The translations under genes and the position numbers were made by a program. A stretch of DNA of 64,000 bases from Rhyzopertha dominica (Eukaryota; Arthropoda; Insecta; Coleoptera; Bostrichidae), in contig QCXZ01000001.1 in assembly GCA_025024175.1 (NCBI GenBank), positions 30,808,942 to 30,872,941 of the forward strand, written 5' to 3'. Below the pieces are notes generated by a model. The model did not search any database. It was not told the DNA's origin and was given only the letters and a program-made list of their open reading frames with translations. Positions 42,060-54,281 of the stretch are shown here, piece by piece. The first letter of the stretch is position 1. Each line of letters starts with the position of its first letter.

Positions 42060-45000
42060 TTTGGTGAAAGCTTTGGAATGGTCCATTATTCAGGCGATTA
42101 CTATGCTGTTCTAGGAGGTTTACTTGTTTCTTTGGGTTTCTGAATTTATGAATACACTTTCAACTGCAGCACCCCACCCCACATTAGCCATTTATTTGCA
42201 TTAAAAATTATAAGTAATACCATATAAATTAGATATCAATGTATTACTGTGGAAGTGTAGCTTATAATAATTTCACTGTTATATTATACCGATTAAACTG
42301 AATAAAGATAAAGGGCTTGCAGGACTTACAAAAAAAAACTATTATATGATATAGAAAATCAGTTTTACTACAACTCCTATAGCAAGCAAAAGTTTATTTG
42401 AAGCATAGTGTTTAGGCAGCTTCCATGTCACAAGTCAAGTGCTTGACGCCACAAATCTATGATGTCTCAAAGTGTATCGACCGGCATATAAATATTTTGC
42501 GTTTCTCAAAGGCCAAAAAACTGAATAATTCAACCCGTACGCTCTCCATCAACAACGTGCATGTCCTCTTACTCCTCCGTGTTAAAAGCTCTCTTCACAT
42601 TTCACCCTGTGTAATTGATAGTTCATGCAAAACGTTACCTGTACCTTCTGACATGGATTTTGCAATGCGTACATGGAATCTTTCGCGTTTTCGCATCCTA
42701 ACATTCACGTCTCGCCAACATGACAAATGGATGCTGCCTTTCACAATTCATTTAGGCGCTGTGCCAAATGTGATCATGACAAATCGTTGTTTGAGAAGTA
42801 CCTCTCGCCTATTTGCTACCGTAGTTAGTGCATTAGCATAATCTGATATGTATACAATGTAGCATTTATCTGTCACATTATACGCAATGCTTATGATTTA
42901 TTTACGCGATGGCGCCATTGTGTGACCCATTCATTGGATATTTTTATTCACCCTTTCAAGAATATGAATCACTGAAAAAACATGTCTAGTTGTGAAATTG
43001 TTATTATTTTTCCAAAAAGAAATAAAATATACATTGTTATTATAAAAATGTAGTTACAAGCACTTATTCCAAACCATATACTGTGAACGAGATTCTGCTG
43101 CTGCATAGTATTAGAATGTAATATGTTTACAGAACTTATGACATTTTTTGCACGGCTTTTCTATATGCTAATATACTAATGTGTATATCTGATTTTTCGT
43201 TTGCATGGCTTTCTTCCGTAAACCTACTTGCTTAGTAAATAACATGAAGTATAATAATAGCAAATGAAATATTAAAGGAAGACAAATTTGACTAAAAAAG
43301 GATATACTAATGGGACCAAATTTTCTGATTTTTACTTTCACTCGAAGCTTTAGTTTAAGCTAGGGGTTAATAGGTAGCTGATAAAAATAAAATTGCAATA
43401 TTTTTTATATCGCAGAAAAAGATACTTGAGGGATAACTAACATTGTCAGAATTCAGAATGAGAAGAACCTGACCATGTGACCATGAAGCAATACCCAGGA
43501 TTGTAACAGTTTAAACTGCTAATTTAAATAAACTCAGTTAAGCTAAGAAATACAATTGTTAGAGAAGATGGGGCAACTGATTGCTTGACAGAAATAGTTT
43601 CGGGGTTTCGACGTAAACACTATCATTTACACTAGTTTAATAAACATGGTTATTTTTTATGGAAGGTTTCTAGAATTGAACCTTTGAATTTATTTGATGT
43701 GATGCACGAGGACATTCTTACTTAATAAATATCTATTTTTGCGTCTCCATAAATTTGCACTATTTTTCTATTTGATTCTATAATTCCTGTACGTGCATCT
43801 TCAAAGGGTTGGCGCTATAGTTCTAACCCTAAAATGCCGTATAGACCTGCCTGATGAATGTGATAGAGTTCGTTATACCTGACTACATCCTCGGGCACGT
43901 TCCCCACATGGTGTTCTACCTGGACATATACTTTCCCTCTCAGTCCCCTATTAAACTTTCGATTGTAGGTTTCGTGTGATTTGTTCTGTTCTTTCCTAAT
44001 TTACGTTGTGGTGAAAATTTAATTACTATAATATTCTGACGTAATCATTATTTTGTAGTTATAAAATTTGTGATTTTTATTTGACTGTTTATCGCAATTG
44101 TTTTCGAGGTAAGTATTTTAACGGTAAAGTATTTTAGCACTTTAGAACTGCAAGTAGCTTGTTAAAAGTGCATTATGAAAACATATATTCCGAAATGTTT
44201 CCTAAAGGCAGCTTATTTTATGATCTTCCGTTGTAATTAAATTACGTCGATATTTTTCATGTTTTTCTGTTTTTATTTATCTGCTGAGGCGAGCGATTCT
44301 GTATGCTTGTCGCAAATAAGTCTCTTTTGCAAATTAGACCTGGTCTTTTATAAATTTTTCAATATAATACAATAACAATGTAGCTGAACTTCGTGCAAAT
44401 GTGTGGTTTGCGTAACCAGCAGAATTTGTCAGTTTTTAATTTCCAGCTATTATTGATAGTCGGCTTCTTCTATATGTAGTTTTCACAGTAACTTTTAATC
44501 CATAAATAGTTGCATGTAGATTTCTTACTAAAATAATGAAACTCCGTTCATGGATGTGATGAATGTGATGTGCCAATACAAATTGTTGAATTTGGTCATC
44601 ATTTTTCTTACCTTATCGTGTCTAGCCACACATTTTGTTTTCTCCAGAAAATCGATGCCTTTAAGGTTATCTAAGGAAGTTCGCATAACTTTTTTGAGAT
44701 TCTAAGTTTTTTTAAAAATTAATTCTTTACACAGAATCATTGGCCATGCACAAACATGTCTTGCATAATGCGCTATAGATTTTGAACTTACAGACTTCGT
44801 GTTTGAAATAATCATTTACTATTGTTGTCGTTCTTCATTTGTTAAAATCATACATTTTCTTCCCATTTTGTTACAGCGTCTCGAGGTAGTCGTATAACTT
44901 ACATTATTCCTTCTTTTTGTTTACATCACTTTCATTTTCCCTAATTTCGAAATTATCAGCAAAGCTCAATGCAGTCTTTGTACTTTTTTTTAATTTCTAC

Positions 45001-45135
45001 TGACTGAAACTATGTGCTCTCGATTGAAAAGTGCACCCAACGCACCGAACAATAACAATTATTCGTAATGTGACGTAATTTCATTTCTAATTTCTAAGCA
45101 ACTGATGTAGTATTAAAGGTTTTATATCAGCACGC
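42060..45135. other. No recognisable gene (3 kb)
   Basis: An open frame of 138 codons at 42425-42841 (+) has no recognisable domain; its minus strand likewise gives only fragments. I cannot support a gene. Rest is AT-rich. Confidence 0.35.
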
Positions 45136-45139
45136 GACT

Positions 45140-45660
45140 ATTATAACAAGCAATGGGACACCTTTTCGCTGTCCCCGATTCCTGGCTTCAAAAAAACCGC
45201 AATAAAAATTATTGACATTACAAACTGCAGCTCAAAGCCGCCGATCGCTTTATCATTTGGGACCGTTATTTACACCGCACCTGCATGATAATAGCTGCCC
45301 CTGGCTGGAAGCGTTCGCTTCGATTGATTTGTGAATGTCGAAGCAATTTCGTGTATTTAGTTAATCGCCCGACAATACTGCAATTAATAAACGTAATTGT
45401 TCATACCTCAAGTGTTGCACATTGTTTGATGGNCAGGTGGGGTACGTCAGTGTTTTATGTAATTGCTCGCCTTGCCGGTAATTGGAACATAATTGCTTCG
45501 ACTTTTGAGCATTCCCGTGATGACGATGAAAGTTGGAGCGGATGCGTCGATATCTGTGCTATGAGGAAATGCTGTCTTCTGAATTTGCTTTTAAAAATAC
45601 TTTGCTCCTTACCCTTCTCTCGTATACGAAAGATGGATTATATTTAGCGTTGTGGAACAT
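45140..45660. promoter_or_regulatory. G+C-richer unique island, candidate regulatory element 7
   Basis: Non-repetitive 520-base block with CACCTGCATG (E-box, about 45279), CCGCCGATCG and repeated CAATTAATAA/GTAATTG cores around 45380-45490. An open frame of 120 codons (45285-45647, +) has no recognisable domain, and an ambiguous base lies in it. More likely regulatory than coding. Confidence 0.3.
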
Positions 45661-45980
45661 CTACAGCCTAAGAGTTCGCAACCGTGGAACCAACTTATGA
45701 TGCTTATGAATGTCTTATAAGAAATCATTTTTTAGTGAGTGCGCACAATAAAATTCTTATTTTAGGGTTTAGGTAGAGGCCGAAACATTCTACCGTTTGG
45801 TTTGATCATTTCGTTGGTTGTCTATTGTTAATGAGCGAAAGGATGTGTTGTAAATGTATATATGATGGAATTGGTTTTCGATTACAACTGTTCTCCTTCT
45901 CAATGTGCATTTATGAGTTGCTGCTGCTGCTAGTACTGTTGGATATTTATCATCATCTGCATACGCTACTTTGATCTGGT
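45661..45980. other. No recognisable gene
   Basis: No supported feature. Confidence 0.4.
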
Positions 45981-45996
45981 TTTGGTACAATAGCAG

Positions 45997-47260
45997 ATAC
46001 TTGATACTTCTAGACTGCTAGCAGGGCGCCAAAAATATTGTCAACGTGTTAGGCCACCCAAGACGCTTGTAAAGGCAAGAAAACGCCCGCGCTGGTGCTT
46101 ACGGATTATTTTGATTTCGATTACACTGCCGCCCTGGGTTTATTTTTTATATTTCTCAAAATTCAAAAATCGAAAGAGCACACTTTCTCGTTTCATATGG
46201 TGTAAGAAATGTTAAATACCGGTAATAATAACAACGATACAATTAATTTAAGCAATTGATGTAGCAATCGTATAAGGCAAATTTCGGCATCGAGGTATTT
46301 TTTTACCTAACTGCGTTAGACCTATAATTGTGTGAAATTAAAGATGCAGAAAAAGTCGAAAAAGATGCTAATGATAGAATTTTTGTGGTAGCGTAACATA
46401 TGGGGAGCGTGCACGTTGACTAGTAGCGCTACCGGTGGTGAAATAACGCAAGATTGATGTATACGCAGCATGACAACCACGAATTTCGTTGGTTTATTTT
46501 TACTTTAATAATGTAAGGGAAGTGTGTAGTACGTTGGAAAATGCCAAATGGCACATATGCACAAACTGAACATCTTATTGATTTTGATATTTTCGTTGCC
46601 ACGTACCCCGTGAAGTGCTGTTTGGTACAAAAAGCCAATCGTTTCTTTTAAATAGAAAAAGACGTAAAAGTTTGTGAAGTCGCCGAAAAAAAAACGTTTA
46701 GAGTTTATGTAGCTGTAACTCCCCGACCATCGATAAATAAAATTATTATAAATTATTGCAGATACTTTATCCAGAAACTATGTTTGTGTCCTTAAATGAA
46801 CATATTTTTGAACAGGAATTTGGAAATAAAAATACTATACAGTTGATAACTGTAAACTGCTAGGTTGTACTTTACTTTTAGAATCCATTATCTGAACAAA
46901 ACGCAAAATAGCGTACAACATAGAATTAAACAATTATATAACAAAGTTGTGTTGTTTAAAAATCAATAATAACGTTTGTACCAGTTTCCTGTTTATTTTA
47001 CGCACCCAGCGTCCAAAAACTCCATGTCGTAGGTACTCCAGGTACAGCAGTGAAGTCGCGTGCAACAGATTCGGGCACGGAATAAAAAAATTATATCTTC
47101 GTTATGTGTTACGCTACCACAAAAAATCTTGAGAAATATAAAAAATAAGCCCAGGGCGGCAATATAATTTAAATCAAAATAAATTGTGAGCACCGGCGCG
47201 GGCGCTTTCTTGCCTTTACAAGCGACTAATGGAGTAGGTGCAATCTAGAAGTATCAAGTC
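45997..47260. mobile_element. Long-inverted-repeat transposon with 16-bp flanking direct repeats
   Basis: Left arm 45997-46164 and right arm 47131-47260 are inverted copies with about 80-85 percent visible identity (shared blocks: ACTTGATACTTCTAGA, TTGTAAAGGCAAGAAA, GCCGCCCTGGG, TTATTTTTTATATTTCTCAA). The flanks 45981-45996 and 47261-47276 match at 14 of 16 bases in direct orientation (GGTACAATAG core), which looks like a target duplication. The arms resume further in: TTTTTGTGGTAGCGTAACA near 46379 pairs with 47102-47122, so the left arm has about 210 bases inserted. No coding frame inside. A Mutator-like or foldback-type non-autonomous element is possible; family not established. Confidence 0.7.
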
Positions 47261-47279
47261 TCTGGTACAATAGTAGTCT

Positions 47280-48650
47280 CAGTGCGTTTCTCTGTAGAAA
47301 ACTGGCCTACTTTTTTCAAATTTGGGACCTTGATTCTATCTTTTTTGTTTCCAAGCACCAGTTATTTGATTATGATCTGATTATGAGTTGGCCATGATAT
47401 TTAAACAATATCTTAATTTTTGATAATATCTGCCTTACTTTGTCAAATGTCTGGTTGATACCAAGAAGTATATCAAAGCAATACATTTTATTCTTTATAA
47501 ATATCTACGTTATACAGTGACANCTGTTGTAATGTGGTTGACTGGTAATTTAATTCGACTTTGCTTAATTACGCCGGGAAGGGCTCCTAAGGAAGACAGA
47601 AAAACCGCATGTTTCTATCTAGCGTAGTTTCTTAGATATGAGAAAAGGTGTAATTTCGTTATACTATAGAAAATAGAAAAATATGTACAAAACCTTGTTG
47701 TTTAGAATATTAAATTTTGTAACAACAACTAAACGATTTTCGAAGTAAACGATACTGTTTAGGGAAATATAACAAAATTTGAAATGTGATAATATCAAGT
47801 AAACGAGTGTGCCCGTATAATAAATATACTTAATTTAACTAAATAATATTTATTTAAAAAACAAAGCTCTATATTGAAGAATGTTTTTCTCATTGTAGAA
47901 ATGACTTTTGTCCCACAAGTAAATTATTCTAGCAGCGAAGTATATAATACCTAAGTAGTCCAAACCGAATGCCGCCTTCCATAAAATTAGCTCTCATTTT
48001 AAATAAATTTTAGATTTCTTGATTGTATGATCGATAGTTAACTATCTTTTTGGGTAAGCAGTCAATAAAAGAACGTCCTTTATAATTTTGTCATAGATCA
48101 TAGTAAATGGATAATTGTTTTAGAAAACTCACTAACGGGCGAAAATACGCTCTTTATATAACATTAAAAGCCCCTCGCGATTCACTTACATGCTCAGTGA
48201 TTGCAATGGTATGTTGTCCAGTAATATACATGTAGTTCTTGACATATTTAGCATCAAAGCTGAACTTAGGCCCATCTTGCTGCAACAGGATTCAAATCCT
48301 ATAATATGATATAGTGGTGTTTGTAGATATATATTCTACAGATTTTAGTTGAACTTTGAACTACTCGTACTTTTTTGGACGCAATTACAAGCAGATCGTA
48401 GGCTTTCTTAACATTTTTTTTATGATTCCATTTCAATTATTTACTTATAAATGTTTTCAATGTGCACCCCGAATGCAGATAGGCTGAAAATTTTACATGG
48501 CACACAAGTAATTTTTTGTGCATACTGCAATAGTCACTCGGATTGTTTTCTGCACTCGCACTTGTCTTGAACTACTCGTTCAGTAACTTCTAAAAATCGA
48601 CAATGTTAGTGGACATTTAATAAATCTAAATAACTAGTTAATAGTATATT
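47280..48650. other. No recognisable gene
   Basis: AT-rich with no supported feature. Confidence 0.4.
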
Positions 48651-48652
48651 TA

Positions 48653-49055
48653 TCTGACAAAATCCAAGAGCAGGGAAAGACTGCTAGGCGTTTATTACCT
48701 TGCAGATACTATCAACGGTGTCTGAATATTAATATTCGGACAACGCTATTAATCTATACTGACATAACCATAAACACCGGGTACAGAGGATTGCCACGTG
48801 AATAAGTGTATCACTATTCACTAAATAGTCAACCTACATTAAGAACCCAAGAGCGGTTGAAGACAGGCATGTATTGCCTCGTAGAAAATACCAAAGTATA
48901 TGTACTGGCATAGCAAGAGTCACTGGTCATGTATGCACGCCGAATTATAGTGACCAAGTATTTCACCAAACATTCTATTTATCTGAAGCACCAAAAAACA
49001 GAGAAAAGTGCCTAGGCATATACTGCCTTGTACAGACTTCCAACATATTTGTTGT
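48653..49055 (+). repeat. Three diverged copies of a ~60-base segment, with palindromes
   Basis: Related segments start near 48653, 48841 and 48979 (pattern: CCAAGAGC or CCAAAAAACAG, then GA-rich, GGCATnTAtTGCCT, GTAnA, CnAACnT). Spacings differ (about 190 and 140 bases), so it is an old, irregular tandem repeat. A 24-bp palindrome with one mismatch is at 48719-48742, and a GTGAATA/TATTCAC hairpin at 48798-48821. Confidence 0.35.
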
Positions 49056-50105
49056 CATTTTTAATATATTCGATAAGATCAACCACCACAACATGGAAAG
49101 TGCTACTTGAGTTCTGGAATCGACGTGTCTTTCACGAAGGCAATGATTCGTCTGTTCATAACTTCTTTGACCACCTTTGATACAAAAGCTGCTCGTTTTA
49201 TTTTTTAGGTCCTTCTATACACATTCGTTATGTTCGTTACCTAAACTATTGGAAGAAAACTTTGTGTGCTGACTACAGTATAGCTATAATAATTAAATCA
49301 GTTAGTATCCATCATCCATCTTAAACAGAAAAATTACCATAGTCTAAAATCTGGTGTAAATGACAACGCCAGTTTTTATCAATTTCTGGTATATAAACAA
49401 GNATCTAAAACCCTGCTCATGATGTCTCTTATCAATGTGAATGAAAATTAAATACCTCTGGACAATACGAGAAAATTTGAAAAGGCTTTTTATAAATCTC
49501 GCTTATGTTATAAAACAGCAGTTGAGTTCAGTAGGGTTCATATAAAATATGAGAAGCACGCCTGTGTTTTATTACTTCCTTAAGTACAAGATATCACAAA
49601 GTACATGTTAATCATCCTTAGGAGAAGACCTATCCAACAAGCCACCAACGAGCCCGATCAGTTTAGTCGTTCTCTAACTATGAGCGTGACAGACGGATAG
49701 CCAGACAAAGTGCAGACAACAGCGCCTAGTAGAAAATGCGCTAAAAAAACAACTAAAGTGTTTAACGGCCAGCTCTAGCTCCACCAGGTGCTTATATTTG
49801 ATATTATTTTTCGAGATTCTTTGCCTACTACTTTTTCCTTCTGTAGCTTTTGTTTTACTTTAACTTTGTAATTCCCTTTTTTTTCTTTCGACACTGTTGC
49901 CGCTTATAAAGGGATTATGTAATAACCTGCAATCTATTATATGGGTGCTGTAGATTAGGTTGCAGGTTATATAATTGCGGCATTGCTATAAGAAGCTCTG
50001 CTTGCCCAATTCGACCATATTCACCATTTCTTCATTTCTCTTATCCCTTATATCAAACTGGCTGCCCTCATTTCTTGTAACTAACAAACAACCTCAACAG
50101 TTATA
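49056..50105. other. No recognisable gene; hairpin at 49922-49970
   Basis: No coding feature. The hairpin pairs ATAACCTGCAA with TTGCAGGTTAT and, inside it, TCTA with TAGA. Confidence 0.35.
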
Positions 50106-50109
50106 TACA

Positions 50110-50480
50110 ACTGTAATCTCGCCGGACATCGCCCAGTACCAACTGTCACCTTTTTTCTGCGAGCCCGTCGCGGAAATGGGGTGAGATTTAATTAGTCGGC
50201 GCATCACGCGGCTGCATGGTGGGTGTTGCGGGGGTTTATTAAGGGCGAGGATTGCGTGGCCAGACGAAAATTAACGCGCGGGGCAGACGCGTGCCGCAGC
50301 AACAACTGGCCTAGAAAGAGAAAGGGAATCTCCGAAACAATGATACCATCCGAAGATCACCTGGTCATCACCTGCCCCTGTGCTTCACCTACTCACCGGC
50401 ACGCACCTTCTGTACGCCGGGCCGTGTTCATCTGGTGCCGTGTTGCCGAGTTTCTGAAAAATCAGGGTGACTGAGGAATT
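50110..50480. promoter_or_regulatory. G+C-richer unique island, candidate regulatory element 8
   Basis: Non-repetitive block of about 370 bases with GATTTAATTAGTCGGCGC (about 50185-50202), many CpG dinucleotides and CACCTG/GGTGA cores (about 50358-50385). The open frame at 50223-50474 has no recognisable domain. Candidate regulatory element. Confidence 0.3.
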
Positions 50481-51240
50481 CTCAACCACGGCACAGGGAT
50501 GATTTGCAGTGATATTCCATTACCTATTAATATTAAAGTTTTTTTTCAAGATCTGTAGTTGAAACCACCACGTCTTCACGGTTTTTTTATATGAGGAAAC
50601 AAATCACACGGGACTATATCACGACTTCATGTTGGACACAGATAAGTTGACATTTTCAACTTTGTAGAGGTAAAGTCACCATTTATCTAGAATTTCACTT
50701 ATATGGTACTACACGTATGACTTCTAAACTATCCTGATAAATATTAGCAAATAAAAAAAATCGAATGCATCTTGTGGACATCTAAACAAAGTTTTGAGAC
50801 CTATAACTTATTTACATATTTCCTCTTAAATTATTAGCTAAAATTTGGTAACAAAAATTAGGATGATGTCCTAATTATATAAATTACGAAGTTTAGAAAT
50901 GATCGCCGCTCGAGTTTGATATGGGTCAAGCTTTATTTAGGATTACATACCCATCAATAGCAACTTCTAGCTTACTAAATAAATAAAGCAAATACACAAG
51001 ATGAAATCCACTGGGTCATTTGTTACGTAGAAAGGTTATCAGACTATGTAATTACTATGTATACTACATAATTCGACATTTTTTTTGCGTATAGGTCATA
51101 TGTAGCTTACAAACCTACTCTCTTTACTGAAATGCATTACATTAATATACTCCGGTTGCACATAAAAGTTCTTCAGAAACTTTCAAAACTGTCTTGATGA
51201 TTTCTTGTATAAAAGTACCTACTAGGAGATATTGATATAA
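50481..51240. other. No recognisable gene
   Basis: AT-rich with no supported feature. Confidence 0.4.
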
Positions 51241-51244
51241 TATT

Positions 51245-51990
51245 GGCCTATACAGACAGGCTTAATATTTTAAATGGCTCTTTTTTATTATGCAACATAA
51301 TCGCTGAATGCACTTTAGATGGGCGTCCTGTTATACCTCTCAGCCTTTCAAAAAATTCTTCGAGGCCTGCTACCCACCGTCCTACAGCTTCCACAACTTC
51401 TTTGTTGGAAGAAAACTTACTCCCATGCAAACACTTTTCTGTTTAGTAATTAGATAGTAGTCAGGTGGACCCAGGTCAGGAGAATATGGAGTTCTACCAG
51501 TTTCAACCACAAATCGAGAAATTGGTTTATTGCATTTTCCTGCAAGAAGAAGACGCCGTTTGCTACTATTCGGCGTCTCTTTCCAAATATTTTAGAGTAT
51601 TTTGTCAACGGTTACCTACGAGTAAAAATTTTTTGTTTTTATCTTCTTCTTCTCTAATTAATCGATGAAGATGAAAATATGACAACACTACTATCCAAAA
51701 ACTGAAGCAAGATTTTTTTCAACCAATTTTTGTACCAGAAAACTTTTTGGCCTTGTAGTGCTTCCATTCCATTGACAATTTTGTTCAGAAACTCCAAATC
51801 CTCTGTAAATCAGGCACAGATTGAACGCCNAATTTCAATACGAGCTTGACTTTTGGAATCCATCTCGTAGGAACTTTTTTCCTNCCCAGATCGNCGTGAA
51901 CAATGTGATGGATTCGCTCCTATTAAATATCCTGTGTTTCAGCTATATATTTTAGTCCAATTCGTTGATCTGATAATATATCATGTTCTG
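51245..51990 (-). pseudogene. Mariner-like transposase relic
   Basis: The minus strand shows, from 5' to 3': IGLKYIAETQDI, stops, then ERIHHIVH.DL (about 51960-51885; remains of the helix-turn-helix), PTRWIPK (about 51870), SMEWKHYKAKKF (about 51770), GRTPYSPDLGPPDYYLI (about 51500-51450; the block with the third catalytic residue) and KFSSNKEVVEAVGRWVAGLEEFF (about 51425-51350), the usual mariner C-terminus. The order matches a mariner transposase; stops, indels and ambiguous bases break it. It differs from the copy at 33745-35080 and is clearly older. No terminal repeats were found. Confidence 0.65.
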
Positions 51991-53125
51991 ATGTTTTCAG
52001 AAGTTAACACAGAAGTGTGTCTTCCACCTCGTAACCCTTTTAGGTACTGGTACATACTTTATGATAGTTTGATATTTCAATTGGTTGATTTTTTAACTTG
52101 TCGCTGACCGTTTCTTGTAATGCATAGCTTTTATATGGTCTAACTTTTTGACGTGAAAGTGAAATTTAATTGAAATTAATTGTTTGCTTCATTCTGTTGC
52201 ATAAAATATAGTTAGTCTTTTTCCACCTACTTGCACTCCTAAAATTTGCCAATTATACATTAGATATCGTCAGAACAGGTGACTACTTAGTAGTTAGTTT
52301 ATAGTTTTAGATAGTAAGAACCTTTAAACCAATAAAGGTTAACCTACAAGGATTATGATGATAAGACGGGCACCACAACTCATAGCAAACAACAAAAATG
52401 TCTATGTATAAAGTGAAAAAACATATCAAAGTTCTTATTGGAATCGTATTCCACAAAATTAACAGGAAGATCAATCAACGGCATTATTACCCCATAGTTT
52501 TATAAGACCCAGATTAAAATGCTGTTGTAATAGCATGAATGTAGTGGTATTTTGAGGACTCCCTCCTGGTTTCATGAAAGTGAGAAAACACCGCCAGGAG
52601 TTAAATGAAACCGGAAAATCATAAAATGCTTCATGCATGGATTTATTTTATTATTCTTCAATAAGTAAGTGCAAGGTTTTATTTAAAGCTATAGAAATAA
52701 TGCGAAATAAAGGTCAAAGTGGTTAAGTATTTTTCACCAGTTACAAAGCNGTGGTTCACAGNGATTATGATTGTGTGGCTTGGTGTTTTATAATTTTTGA
52801 TCATATAGTAAATTGCAGAGGTTGTTTGTGCTACCACCCTTTTATAGGAAAAGTTCTGAGTTATCTCTGTGGTAATTAGCGCACGAGGTTTAGTAGTAAG
52901 TACTTAGTTCATTAATCATAAAAAAAAATGTAGGTACGGACAAAAATACCGAAGTTTTTACGCTTATTATTCGCGTATTTTTTCCTTATGTTGCTTGCCC
53001 CATCATTGAAGTTACCATTACTACAACCTTTTTCCTTTTTTTACGAAAGCATTTATACTAATAATAAGTTCTTTTTGGCAATTGAACACGACAAACTTCT
53101 TACCCTTACATCAATGGGTCAAAAA
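51991..53125. other. No recognisable gene
   Basis: AT-rich. A short inverted pair (CTCCTGG/CCAGGAG) lies near 52561-52601. No coding feature. Confidence 0.4.
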
Positions 53126-53129
53126 GTGA

Positions 53130-53560
53130 TTACAATCTGTTTAAATCCGGCAACGCTGCCAGACTGACAGCCAGTTTAATAACCCTCTTCGTCCTAGCGA
53201 AACACACATATCGAATTCCGCGTTGGCGAAACACATCATCAGAGGGCAACCTGGATACCGTTAGAACTTGCGCCAGGTTGAACAACCCTTGTAACTGTGG
53301 TGTTATTAAGATTTTTTTTGCCTACTCGAGACTGTCGGGGGCTGCTTTTTTTCGAATGGGCGGTCGGGCCAACGTCATTATTGCGGTACCTCCGAACCAG
53401 TGAAATCTGCGCATCAAATCTAGCACGAAATGTTAGTAATTAACAGAAAGGAAATGGGAGGAAGGGTTAATTGATGGTTTTCGATTCCCCAACGAGGATA
53501 GTGCAATTTTGAATGGTTGAGCTTCCCGCACTGCACTAAATTAAATGAAGCGAAACAAAG
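53130..53560. promoter_or_regulatory. G+C-richer island 9, with a hammerhead-like site inside
   Basis: Moderately GC-rich block. The first part (53190-53290) contains, on the minus strand, CTGATGA (53242-53236) followed by a weak hairpin and GGAATTCG; it looks repeat-derived. The second part (53330-53560) is non-repetitive with GTTAATTGATGG and may be a regulatory element. Confidence 0.22.
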
Positions 53561-54110
53561 TAATATGAGTAATATAATAATATCTTGTGTGTGCTATAAA
53601 GTAGGATGTATATATGTGCAAGGAGCTCCCAACAAACTAAAAAATTGAAGATTTGAAATGGGTCTTTCTATATATGATTTTTCTAAGCCGAATTTTAATT
53701 TTCATTTTGTACTATTTTATTTGTGGCTCACCGTAAAATTGCACGATACTAGACTAAATTTAGCGAGTATNTGAGGTGTTGCCACTGTGCAATAATTTTA
53801 TTCAAAAAAACAAATTGGTAGGAAATATAAAAAAATAGTTCATTGCAACCCCTTACACATGTTTAGTAGTTTAAATATCCTGTCAATTTTTCATGAATTT
53901 CAAGGGGATTGGAACAGTCTTGAGGCTCAGGTCGACGAAAGTTCTTACAAGATATTATTATTATATATCTACAACTCTACAAATATTTGTGCTTGATTTG
54001 GAAGTATTATGCATATATTTAGTACAAATTACAGTTTAGTAAAAATGAAGGATAAAAATGTATTTATGTTCATAAAATGTTACATAAGATATGTTGTTGT
54101 TTGCGTTTGT
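53561..54110. other. No recognisable gene
   Basis: AT-rich with no supported feature. Confidence 0.4.
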
Positions 54111-54113
54111 ACC

Positions 54114-54128
54114 TTATTATTAATATTA

Positions 54129-54182
<54 letters not shown>
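54114..54182. repeat. (TTA)n microsatellite
   Basis: About 20 TTA units with few interruptions. Open frames here encode leucine or isoleucine runs and are artefacts. Confidence 0.95.
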
Positions 54183-54183
<1 letters not shown>

Positions 54184-54281
54184 GAGCATTCTTGACATCC
54201 TGTCAACATGATGCATTTGATTTACTAAACCAGCAAAATTACATTTAGTAAGTTCTTGCATCCAAACTATAATGCCACACA

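Noticed and set aside
42425..42841. Open frame of 138 codons on the + strand
   Set aside because: No known motif on either strand; cannot be supported as a gene without homology or transcripts.
45285..45647. Open frame of 120 codons in island 7
   Set aside because: No recognisable domain and contains an ambiguous base; the island is better explained as noncoding.
54009..54248. Leucine-run (and opposite isoleucine-run) open frames
   Set aside because: Produced by the TTA microsatellite.
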